From positions 98,502,226-98,566,225 of the forward strand of contig NC_086178.1 in the NCBI RefSeq assembly GCF_023053635.1: a DNA stretch of 64,000 bases, written 5' to 3'. Position numbers and translations under genes: made by a program. The stretch's first letter is position 1. Every line of letters starts with the position of its first letter. Positions 54,816 through 64,000 of the stretch are shown here, piece after piece. The notes below the pieces were generated by a model. The model saw nothing but the letters and a program-made list of their open reading frames with translations. It made no database searches and was not told where the DNA came from. This DNA is from Elgaria multicarinata webbii. Lineage: Eukaryota; Chordata; Lepidosauria; Squamata; Anguidae.

Positions 54816-55600
54816 TGTGGCGTTACACCCCACAAGTCAATTCCAAATGTATGTCTGCAGTGTGTAAGTCTGTAATTTTTAGAATGTTGGCCTGAGTGGA
54901 CGGAGTTAGAATGTCTTGGGAGGGGGGAGGAGTGATATGTAAGGGAATGACTGAGGGGATTGGGATAGCTAGTTCTTGTGCTTGTTCTTTTTTTCAGGAA
55001 AAGCTTTTCAGGGAGACTTGTTAGGTACTCTTAGAGTCTGTAGTGCTCTCTGTATTTATGGCACTTAAATTCTGGGAAATTTGAGAGTCAGTGTAGTGAG
55101 TGGTGTCTTTAGAGTGTGGTGTGCACGTAGTGGATGTATATCAATCAATACTGATAATAAAGAAAGTTCAAGAGTGATTGTGTGAGAAAAAGGAAAGCGC
55201 GAATGTGAGAGTGACCGGATTGTATGGAAGGTTTCAAAAAAGTTTTTAAATGTTGTTATTTGAAACAAAGTTTATGAACTTTTAAAAATAAATTTTGATT
55301 GTTTGTTTTAAAACTACCACAAAAATCCCACGTGTCTGTTTGGCGTTTATCATCTTAAGTTTACACATTCAGCACCCACTCTGAGAATCATTCACCTAAG
55401 CAGATATAACTCACAGCGCATTATTATATATAAATTAAAATCTATTCTCCATTTTAAACCCCTTTCTCCACATAGTTTGGAGGAAGGTGGGCTTTATCCC
55501 TTGCCTCAGGCGTATCAAGTGGTGGTGCTTGGCTTGAGCAGGGAGTAGCCTCGGCCGGGTCTGGTGTTCAGAGCCTGTGTCGCCCCATAAGAAGTGGTGG
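54816..55600 (+). repeat. 3' LTR of the Gmr1-like element
   Basis: It starts TGTGGCGTTACACC directly after the purine tract. In the first 145 bases I count about five differences from the 5' LTR, plus small length differences later. Just beyond 55600, GGTCTGGTGTTCAGAGCC occurs a second time before a C run, so the outer edge is unclear and I see no sure target duplication. Confidence 0.8.
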
Positions 55601-55629
55601 CAGACATGAGGTCTGGTGTTCAGAGCCCC

Positions 55630-56363
55630 CCCCCCCCCCAAAAAAAAACACCCGGCAAGGGCAAAACTACTGCTCTGTAAGCAATGCAAAATGAAGACTA
55701 TCTCCAAAATCTGCAGTGCAGATATTTTCTGAGACACATATAGCATTTTTGTTGTCAGATGGTTCCAAGTTCTTCATGCCTGGCAAACTCTTTCTGCATA
55801 AATCATGTTTCTCAACTCTTTTCAAAAGCAGCCAGCGCTCCATAAATAACACATTGCTCCTCAGTTTACCACAGGGACTCATGTCCCCAAAGATTTAGAG
55901 GCCCGAGAACTTTCCCTTCAAAGAATGTTTCCTCTGCTTCACAAAACCATAAGCTGGCCTGAACTACCTTCAAGAATCTCAGCTTTCATAGCTTCTCTTT
56001 TTTTCTTGTGGGATATAAAGAAATATCCTGAAGAGGAAACTTGATTGAAGAGTACTAAGGCTAAACTCAGTTGTATTCATTTGGAAGCAAGTCTCACCGA
56101 CTTTAAAAGGAACCCACCTTCAAATAAGGGTATGTTTATATTGAAGCACAAACTATCATGGCTTCCAAGGAACTCTGGAAACAGTAGTTTTGTCCTATGG
56201 AAAGTATATGTGTGCGATGAATCTCAGGAAATGTTTACCTATTTCCAGATGAGTTAGAAACTTGAAATTTGACATGCTGATAGATCTGGCTACAATGTAC
56301 CAGAAAAATGTAAAAACACAGAATTTTAGGTTTTAAGTATTTTTAAAGAATTTAATAAAAACC
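55630..56363. other. Probable PHYHIPL intron 1, no gene seen
   Basis: After a C run and an A run at about 55627-55650 there is unique-looking sequence with no exon or named repeat. Confidence 0.4.
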
Positions 56364-56710
56364 AAGGCTTACACCTACAATTCCCAGCATGCCTTGGGTG
56401 GGAGCAAAGACTTATTGGGCTTTGGCAGCCATCATCTGGAAGTGGCTCTCCATCCTTGGTCACATGTTGCTAGGCTCCATCGGGAGCAGTAGGGGAGGAG
56501 GGCACAGCTCCAGGGCTGTTGCTGATGGCAACGACCAAATTAACTGTCAGTCAGTCAGCCAGCCAGTTCCCTCATAGCCTACCTATGGGCACCGATTGCA
56601 CAGTGCAGCATGGGCTGGCTTAGCCAGACTTTACTTCCCATGATCCTCGGTGGCGGGACTCCCATTGGGCAAGTCAGCACTGTGGCGAAAGGCATGCTGG
56701 GAGTTGTAGT
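56364..56710. mobile_element. Foldback repeat with CTACAATTCCCAGCATGCC ends
   Basis: ACCTACAATTCCCAGCATGC at the left is mirrored by GGCATGCTGGGAGTTGTAGT at the right, about 350 bp apart. The middle is GC-richer. It is MITE-like, with no clear target duplication. Confidence 0.6.
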
Positions 56711-57317
56711 TTTTGTTTTCTGTGGAGACAAGTAAAATCATGGCAGCATCCCCTATGGTTTTTTGAGGAGAAACTATTTCATTTAAACCAATTAGCTTGC
56801 ACTATAGATATTCTACAAGTGTGCTTACAATCACAGCCTAAACTAAGCTTCATAAAGCATTCGTAGGATGCAGAAGCATGAGACCAAACTGGCAGTCATC
56901 CTGGTCATTCTTTTGTAAAGGGCTCTAAAAAGCACCTCTGTATTTAGAAGTAGCAAGGAGCTCCTATGAGAACTGAAGCTACATTAGTGCAAGGAGCTAC
57001 AATCAACAATAATCACTGGGAAGTCAGACTTTGGGGTCAGTTGGGGATATATATTTTATGGCATAGTCCTGTCACATAATTTATTTTTTCTTTGAATTCC
57101 CAGGGATTGAGGATTGTATGAAATCTTGAAAGCGCAGCCTTCACCTGGAGAAAGTACATCATGCATTCATCCACACACAGAATTCAGTAACAGGCTATGG
57201 ATGGTGGCTCTTCCCCAGTGCTGCTGTGGCAATGCCAAGGAAGACTCAATTTCAGCTTTAATATGAGAGAGGGGAGAAGGGGAAGGGATAGTTAAACTAC
57301 GGGATTCTCTACCCAGG

Positions 57318-57584
57318 ATGCAATGATGCCCAGAATTTGGATGGCTTTAAAAGAGGATGGACAAATTCATGGAGGATATCAATGGCTACTAGTCCTAATG
57401 GCTATGGACTACCTCCAATATCAGAGGCTGTATGCCTATCTACACCAGTTGCTGGGGAACATGAGCAGGAAGGTCATCTTGCACTCATGTCCTGCTTGTG
57501 GGTATTCTGTGGACAGTTGGTTGGCCAGTGTATGAACAGAATTTTGGACTAGATGGACCCTGATCCAGCATGGCTCTTCTTGTG
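57318..57584 (+). mobile_element. L3/CR1-type LINE 3' end
   Basis: AATTTGGATGGCTTTAAAAG, ATCAATGGCTACTAGTCCTA, CACCAGTTGCTGGGGAACAT and GGACTAGATGGACCCTGATC ending CAGCATGGCTCTTCTTGTG form the widespread reptile L3/CR1-type 3' end. Confidence 0.75.
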
Positions 57585-58222
57585 AGGATGCCTCTCCTGG
57601 ATAGGGATAACTTGGCCACGGTGGTACAGGCATTGGTAACCTCAAGATTGGATTACTGCAATGCGCTCTATGTGGGGCTGCCCTTAAAGCTGCTCTGGAA
57701 GCTGGAGTTAGTGCATAATGCTGCAGCTCAGCTGTTGTCCGGAGCTGCTCCTTTCCAGCATGTAGCTCCTTGGCTGAGGGAACTGCAGTGGCTGCCTATT
57801 CGCTACCAGGCCAGGTTTAACATTCTTGTACTTGTGTACAAAGCCCTAAACAACTTGGGACCTGGATACCTGAGAGAGTGCCTTCTCCCCTATCAACCTT
57901 CCCGGTCACTAGGTCATGCTCATGGTGGCTCCACATAGAACTATCCTCCGACTGGAGTCCACCAGGGGAAGAGCCTTCAGTGTGGTGGCCCCCCTCCTAT
58001 GGAATTACCTGCCTCTGGAGGTCAGGAAGGCACCAACTTTGTATTCCTTTTGGCGCCTCCTGAAAACATTGTTGTTCCAGGAAGACTTCCCTTGATGACC
58101 AGACATGGTTCACTTTGCATTTTGCTTTTTTAAAAATCTATTTTAATGTGTTTTTATTCTGTTTTTCTTTTACTTTATCTTGTACACTGCTACAAAATTT
58201 TGAATGGGGAGTGGTATCTAAA
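57585..58222 (+). mobile_element. L2-type LINE, ORF2 end and tail
   Basis: The + strand encodes TSRLDYCNALYVGLPLK, ELVHNAAAQLLSG, LQWLPIRYQARFNILVLVYK and ALNNLGPGYLRE, the C-terminal part of L2-type ORF2. This is followed by RGRAFSVVAPLLWNYLPLE-like sequence and a T-rich tail. It is the longest L2 piece in the window. It abuts the L3 piece with no gap. Confidence 0.85.
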
Positions 58223-58259
58223 ATATTCATCATCATCTTTATTTGCAGTCAATTGACCA

Positions 58260-59935
58260 GAAAGAGAAATACAAATTGTTTCAACAGGGAATCAATACAT
58301 TGAATTAATTTCAGAAAACATACCATTAAAACATATATGAAAATAATACATAGGGATCAAGAGTGGAAGGGAGCAGAATCAAAAGAAGGATACATAAATT
58401 AACATTAGGTCTTGGGATGAATATATTCCAACAATTATACAATCATACGTGGTCTAGTAAGGGTTGTAAATAAATAAATAAATAAGCAAAGCAGGAGTCA
58501 CCATTCTCACCTTATATATTGCTGCCCCAAAGCTTTAGGTCAAAGGGCAGTTTGGAGGCAAAAAATGGGCCCTGAATAATAGCTACACAAATACAAGTGG
58601 CTTAGGAAAGTGTACAGTTGGGGCAGCAGCAAAAAAAATCTGCCTTTGATTTTCAGAAAAACATCATTTAGAACTCCAGGTCTGTAAACACAAGGAACAT
58701 GCTGAATGGGTTTAAAGACTTAAGATAGCTCTAGTACCAAGATATTGGCATATATACTTTTTTAAAAAATCACTAAAATGAAATACAGGTGGGTTTTTTT
58801 TAAAGGACGGGGGTGGGGGAGAGAGAGACTGGTTCTACCAGGCTATCTGGAAATTGACTAGCTCCACAAACCCATCACCAACAGCTACAACACCACAAGC
58901 AGGTTTGACACATTTCTTTCCAATATTATTATTTTTTACAAGGGACAGAAAAGTGTAAGAGCTATCTGCTGACATTTATATGATGAAAAATGACTTCAAT
59001 TTAAGGAAAAAATGAAGACTTGAGAAGAACAAGTGAAGTGAAACTGATATTTAAAGGATGAATACTAGGTGACCTTCTACCAAGTAATACTCCTGCCAAG
59101 TAATACAGAAGGAGTACTGGCACTCCATAGAAATAGTATGAAATAGTATGAAATTCAATGTGAAGGGAAGGCAGAAGGGGACAAACTATCTATTTTTGAG
59201 TGTGTAACAGAAGGAAGATGCATGGAGTTGGCATCTCGTCATTCTATCTTTAATTTGGGATCTAGTGTTTGGAATAAATAGTCAGCAGCATACACATACC
59301 CACCAAGTGGAGGCTGCCTCCATCAGGCAAGCAGTTCAAACATAAATCTGAGGAGTTACTGCACTGCTGCAAACCCATCGGTCCATGAATAGGGCTCGCG
59401 TCCCCCCATGACCTGGCAGTGATTGGCTTCAAAGAATCAATGCAGCAGCTAGATGTTGCAATAAAACAAAGAATCTTTGGCTATGATTCCTAAATTAGGA
59501 ACAACAAGAACCAATTCTTCTAATTCCTATAGACAAGAGAATCCCAGAGTACTGAAATGATCCTCATATTGGATGCAAAGACTCTCTATGGTGGCACAAT
59601 GCCATTTTGTCTATATAGTTGAGCAGATGCCTTTCTCTACAGAAATATTTGTTAATAAGTACTCTATTGACTATTGGAGGTATAAATGGTTACTAGGGAC
59701 TATCTTAGAGAGCAGCTGTGTTGAATTGCTACAGACTCCGACACAGTGCAATTTTATTACCAGACTACCCAACAGCTGTACTGTGCAAAATTAAGATGGA
59801 TGTTCAACAAATTCATACACTGGGGAGTGCAAATTTCACTCCACTCCTAAAAGAACAAATATTCATCAACACGGCATGAAACATTTCTTAAGTCTATCTA
59901 TCATTTTTTTTCTGCCTACAATCTAACCCATAGCT
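58260..59935. other. Probable PHYHIPL intron 1, no gene seen
   Basis: AT-rich, with a short AAAT run at about 58467-58485. No exon and no named repeat. Confidence 0.4.
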
Positions 59936-59939
59936 CAGA

Positions 59940-59998
59940 CTTCCTCAACCTGGTGCCTATCATATATGTTGGACTTCAACCCCATCATTGGGACATTT
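59940..59998. mobile_element. Fragment of the CAGCCTTC hAT family
   Basis: GACTTCCTCAACCTGGTGCC and TTGGACTTCAACCCCATCAT match the left half of the elements at 35849 and 46757. Confidence 0.5.
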
Positions 59999-60260
59999 TT
60001 ATTTATTTATTTATTTATTACATTTTTATACCGCCCAATAGCCGAAGCTCTCTGGGCAGTTCACAAAAATTAAAACCACAATAAAACAACCAACAGGTTA
60101 AAAGCACAATTACAAAATACAGTATAAAAAGCACAACCAGGATAAAACCACACAGCAAAATTGATATAAGATTAAAATACAGAGTTAAAACAGTAAGATT
60201 TAAATTTAAGTTAAAATTAAGTGTTAAAATATTGAGAGAATAAAAAGGTCTTCAGCTTAT
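59999..60260 (-). mobile_element. L2-type LINE tail, antisense
   Basis: TTTATTTATTTATTACATTT, TATACCGCCCAATAGCCGAA and CTCTGGGCAGTTCACAAAAA, then the inverse of the tail found at 31640-31735, ending in AAAAAGGTCTTCAGCT. Confidence 0.85.
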
Positions 60261-60429
60261 CCTTGTTGCAACTGCTTATGGAACAATTTGTGTGAATGTA
60301 TCCTGGACATATAGGCTAACATTATACTTCTGTGTTTGCATTTACACAAGTGTGAAATAATATTAAAGCAAAGGACTTTTCAGCAAATTTGGAATTGTTC
60401 TAATGCTAACCCAAACTGAAAAATATTGG

Positions 60430-60520
60430 GCTTCCTGCAGGCACCTCCTGAATCACTATTGGAAATAGGGCACTGGACTGGATGGCTCCTTGATCTTGTG
60501 TTCTTAAGTAGTTTGGCAGA
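60430..60520 (+). mobile_element. L3/CR1-type LINE 3' end fragment
   Basis: GGGCACTGGACTGGATGGCT and CCTTGATCTTGTGTTCTTAA match the same tail family as 57318-57584. Confidence 0.5.
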
Positions 60521-60654
60521 TATTTTAAGAAGGCAGTGTTCTAAATATGTAGCCCTGCTTATGAGTTTGTACATGCCAGTGTCTAAAAACTAATTACAGG
60601 AACAAGGTTGATGTAGTAGCTTGATTACATAGTTTGTGTCTCGTCCAACAACAA

Positions 60655-60875
60655 TACATAAGAAAATAAGAAGAGCCCTACTGAATCAGACCAAAGTCTG
60701 CTCTAGTCCACAGTGACCAACTGGAAGCTCATAAGCAGAACATGGATGCAACAGCACCCTCCCACTCATAACTCAGAGGCATTCTGCTTTTGATGCTGGA
60801 TGCAATATATATCTATCATGACCAGTAGCGACTGATAGCCTTCTTCTCCATGCATTTGTCTAATCCAACTTTAAG
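60655..60875 (-). mobile_element. L3/CR1-type LINE 3' end, antisense
   Basis: ACATAAGAAAATAAGAAGAG, CCCTACTGAATCAGACC, AACAGCACCCTCCCACTC and ACCAGTAGCGACTGATAGCC read as the inverse of the 57318-57584 type. Confidence 0.75.
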
Positions 60876-61235
60876 ACTGGAAGGTGGCCAATGTAACACC
60901 AATTTTTGAAAAGGGATTTTTTTCTTGAAATCTATGCATAACTCCCCCCCCCTTTTTAAAAATGAACAGTATTTCTGATGGAAAAAATGATATTCCTATA
61001 TATGTAATGTTTCTTTGTTTTTCTTTTTCACAATTTATTTTTTGTTCTGTTTTGTTAATATTCACAATAAAAAGGGGGAAGGGATCCGGGGGGGGGGGGG
61101 TTCTGGGAAATTACAGGCTAGTTAGCTTAAGGTCTGCTTTGGGTAAATTGGTTTAAGGCTTTATTAAAGATAAAATTACTAAGCATATGGAAGGAATATG
61201 CTTAGTCTGATCCAGCATGGCTCTTATGTTCTTAA
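60876..61235 (+). mobile_element. CR1/L3-type LINE fragment with an insertion
   Basis: TGGAAGGTGGCCAATGTAAC reads WKVANVTPIFEKG and, about 165 bases on, GGGAAATTACAGGCTAGTTA reads GNYRLVSLRSALGKLV, as in a CR1-type reverse transcriptase. Between them (about 60917-61084) lies foreign AT-rich sequence, with GGGA on both sides. The fragment ends with GATCCAGCATGGCTCTTATG. Confidence 0.65.
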
Positions 61236-61349
61236 AGCTCTCCAAGTTGGTGCCCATCCCTCTATCTGATGGTAGAGAATTCCATAGTTTAACTGCATGC
61301 TGTATGAAGAAGTACTCCGTATTATTTGGCCTGAATCACTTACAACTTA

Positions 61350-61545
61350 GCAGATTTCAAGTATTCAAAGCACTTCACAAGCATTACTGCAGTACTCCTT
61401 GCAACGGCCCTATAAAATTGCCTAGTAACTATTCCTGTGTTGCAGATGGGAAGCTCAGGCTAGGAGGTAAAAGATCACCTTGATTTATGGCTGAAGTGAA
61501 AACTGAACCCTGGGCACTACACAGCATCCTTTCTGAAGTGGTTAA
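61350..61545 (-). mobile_element. MIR-like SINE, antisense, worn
   Basis: GCAACGGCCCTATAAAATTG, TGTTGCAGATGGGAAGCTCA and AACTGAACCCTGGGCACTAC are the inverse of the MIR/CORE-like body and head. Confidence 0.55.
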
Positions 61546-62164
61546 TAAGGAAACCGAAAGCTTTCCTATAAAGTGCGGTCCAATTTTTCTACTCCATACT
61601 TGACTGTCTTCTCTAGGAACAAAAATGATGCAAAACTTATCAACGGCAAAACCACAATTAAATTTCTTGTTTCCAGATCCGTTCTAACCCCCAAATTGTG
61701 TTCGTCATCGTTCTCAGCAATTTTCCTTCTCAGTTGATTTATATTTACACATCCTGTTCCATGTTTGTTTCTCTCATTATGTTTGAGTTTCCCCCACCCT
61801 CTTATTTTGTAGCTCAGATGAGACAACCCATCCTCCTCTACAGTGCTTCTCTAAATATTTATATGAGAAAACAAAGTCAGTGGGTTGGAGGAAGCCTTTT
61901 TTAAAACCAGGGCACTTTTCCTCAACCTGATGCCCTCCAGGCGGGTTGGACTAACACTCACATCCACATGACAACTGGATAGGAAAGATCTTTGTCTGAA
62001 ACCCTGGAGAGCTTCTGCCAGTCAGTGCAGGCAACGTAAAAGCTAGTTGGATAAATGGTCTGTCTCAGCCTAAAGCAGCTTTCTAAATTTCTATCCTTCC
62101 CCGTTTGCTAATCTGTTGTTCACCCAGGTGTGTTCCAGGCTAGCTAAACCACAATCCAGACTAA

Positions 62165-62284
62165 GGGTGCAATCCTATGCATGTTTAGAGAGAAAAGAAG
62201 TCCTACAGCTCCCAGCATTGCTGGCTGGGGAATGCTGGGAGTTGTAGGCCTTTTTTCTGTCTAAACATGCATAGGATTGCACCC
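62165..62284. mobile_element. Foldback repeat of CCTATGCATG type, copy 3
   Basis: GGGTGCAATCCTATGCATGT at the left is the exact inverse of ACATGCATAGGATTGCACCC at the right. The interior CCCAGCATTGCTGGCTGGGG and ATGCTGGGAGTTGTAGG also pair. This is the best-preserved copy. Confidence 0.75.
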
Positions 62285-62286
62285 AA

Positions 62287-62400
62287 CGTTAGTTGAACTT
62301 GGATCCCACTTAAATCAATGGGACAAGTTAGTCATGTCCTAAGTCCCACTGAATTTATTGGGAACAAAGTCCAACCAACTGAGCCCAGATGCAACCCAAT
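62287..62400. repeat. Repeat of the CCCACTTAAATCAATGGG type
   Basis: GGATCCCACTTAAATCAATG and AAGTCCCACTGAATTTATTG resemble 15355-15490 and 37361-37440. It lies directly next to the CCTATGCATG foldback. Confidence 0.5.
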
Positions 62401-63319
62401 GTAATTCTTAGGTTGTACACTAGCCTTTAAAAGCAGACTTGTAAAAATGCGGACGTGTCTGGACAGGTAAAAATGGTCTCTAGGCAATGAGGCAGGGTAA
62501 CTTTTGTAATGTGTAAAACAGCTGGTGTCCTTTCCACTCCCTTTTCAGGACTTGATATGCTACAAATGACTAACGGATATCCATGAGCAAGCAGGCACAT
62601 TAGTAAGGATGACTTCAGGGCCATATGGACTTGTTTATAAGAATGCCTTAAGAGAGGATGCATGTGAAAGAGTTTCACCTGAACTTATCAAACAAAGCAA
62701 AAGACCAACTGGTGCAATGTGAAATCCAGGCAAAGTTTGCCAAACCACACAGTCCCCACATAGCACTCTTCCCCCCCCCCAAAAAAAAACAGCTACAGAG
62801 AAAGACAATGGCATCTATAAAAAGCTTAGTACAATGTTATTTTGGGTTTTGCATTCTCACTGAAAGCTAAATATGTTCATGCAACATCAGATGAATGCCA
62901 TAGCAGTTCTCTCTGCAGCATACATTCTTTGTCTAGATTGAACTTTGGGTTCCCAGTTAATCCCATCTGAAAGGGATATGATTTCTTGAAAAATGAGACT
63001 GCCAACATTTAAAAGGTGGCTGCTAATCTAAACATTAAAAAGCTACACTCCATTCACAGTAAATTATGTACTAAAAATGTGGAAATAAATTCCACTCAAG
63101 AATAGCCAGAGCAAGTCAGGATTGCATCCAGTATCCAATAATCTCCAAGATATTTTAAGAGTACAAGCAGAGTGAACTACTGAGGAACATTGAAAAAGTA
63201 CAGGTGGTGCTATTCTGTGCAGAATTCAGCTTCCTAAGAATCTAAGGGCCAAACTAGACATAACAGCAAAAATATATGAATACATCTCCATCTCAGCATC
63301 CCACATATCAGCACTGTTG

Positions 63320-63320
<1 letters not shown>
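62401..63320. other. Probable PHYHIPL intron 1, no gene seen
   Basis: Unique-looking sequence with a C run and an A run at about 62771-62790. No exon. Confidence 0.4.
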
Positions 63321-63352
<32 letters not shown>

Positions 63353-63540
63353 TATTTATATAGCACCATCGATGTACATGGTGCTGTACAGATAACACAG
63401 TAAATAGCAAGACCCTGCCGCATAGGCTTACAATCTAATAAAGTTGTAGTAAACAATAAGAAGGGAAGGAGAATGCAAACAGGCACAGGGAAGTGTAAAC
63501 AGGCACCGGGAAGGGTGAAGCTAACAGTATAGAGTCAGAA
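63320..63540 (-). mobile_element. L2-type LINE tail, antisense
   Basis: A TTA run, then TTTATTTATATAGCACCATC, GATGTACATGGTGCTGTACA and CCTGCCGCATAGGCTTACAA, the inverse of the 2944-3160 tail, continuing through AACAGGCACAGGG units. Confidence 0.85.
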
Positions 63541-64000
63541 CCAACATGGGACACACACAGCTACCTGGAGCATCCATAGAGCTCCATCACATCTACTTTT
63601 TTTTTTCTGGTATGCACCCACAATTTTGACCTCTGTTTCTTTAGCGCGGCAAGTGCTGGTCCCTTTTATGATCATAGCTATATCGGGGGACTCTCTTTTC
63701 AACTTGTTTGCTTTCCCATTATTGCACCCGCCCCACCCCACCACTTCTCCTTCCCCCTCCACTTCATTGGTTCTTGTCAGGTGATGGATGTGGGAAGATC
63801 TCCCCCTGCTCGCTCTGGCTTTGTGGTCTAGCATTTTACCGATTCACCGTTTAATTGGCTGGGCGCCATTTCTGCAGGCAAGGAGGATGGGGTTGGAGCA
63901 GCAAAAGCCCGTTCAACCAGCTCATTTCGTTCGACACAGTGTACTTGAGGAGAACCGCCGCACCCTCCTCTTTTGTCAGCAAGCACACATTCAAAGCACC
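63541..64000. other. Probable PHYHIPL intron 1, no gene seen
   Basis: The last 150 bases are richer in GC and CpG, but contain nothing that matches the expected PHYHIPL exon 1. Confidence 0.4.

Larger units (their letters stand above)
50477..55600 (+). mobile_element. Broken Ty3/gypsy LTR element, Gmr1-like
   Basis: Two direct LTRs bracket gag-pol remains. In order I see a charged coiled-coil gag segment (about 51700-51950), a SCAN-like capsid region (about 51990-52470), a CCHC zinc knuckle (52619-52660), a DTGA protease motif (about 52808), a zinc-binding integrase segment (about 53400-53530), an integrase core stretch (about 53660-53920), an integrase C-terminal stretch (about 54020-54180) and an RNase H-like stretch (about 54180-54550). 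A purine tract (54798-54813) abuts the 3' LTR. Integrase before RNase H and a SCAN-like capsid fit the Gmr1-like clade. The element is a fossil with several breaks (roughly three to five), and not every expected part is recognisable. LTR divergence of a few percent suggests a fairly recent insertion. Confidence 0.85.

Noticed and set aside
63850-64000. Possible PHYHIPL first exon in CpG-richer sequence at the window edge
   Set aside because: No minus-strand frame there resembles the expected N-terminus and no donor fits the required phase.

Overview
The window is vertebrate nuclear DNA, most likely from a squamate reptile (lizard or snake). The lineage is inferred from the repeat set: L2-type and CR1/L3-type LINE tails, MIR-like and tRNA-headed SINEs, many small foldback hAT elements and a Ty3/gypsy LTR element. 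I could not run a database search, so the species is open.

Two host genes are present and point at each other. At the left edge (336-459, + strand) is the last coding exon of FAM13C. From 29618 down to 10910 on the minus strand are four consecutive exons of PHYHIPL, which encode its last 340 residues, fibronectin type III domain included. The splice sites are canonical and the phases fit, and the total agrees with a 376-residue protein if the missing first exon supplies 36 residues. I do not see exon 1, so it probably lies beyond 64000 and intron 1 would exceed 34 kb. The convergent FAM13C/PHYHIPL order is the one known from human chromosome 10q21.

The rest is intergenic DNA (460 to about 10260), introns 2-4 of PHYHIPL (11445-29421), and a long stretch (29619-64000) that is probably PHYHIPL intron 1. 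These are packed with transposon remains. The best-bounded are hAT elements with 8-bp target duplications: three copies of a TAGGGTGACC foldback MITE, two near-identical-length CAGCCTTC elements, a MER1-like element in PHYHIPL intron 3, and a 1.07-kb SPIN-like element that itself holds one of the MITEs. A 203-bp solo LTR with TG...CA ends and a 5-bp duplication sits inside an L2 tail.

The most striking object is a broken Ty3/gypsy-type element (50477 to about 55600) with two LTRs differing by only a few percent. Its capsid-like region resembles the SCAN domain, and its integrase remains lie before the RNase H remains. Both traits point to the Gmr1-like clade, from which SCAN domains are thought to derive. 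I found no tRNA, rRNA or other RNA gene, no CRISPR array and nothing bacterial.
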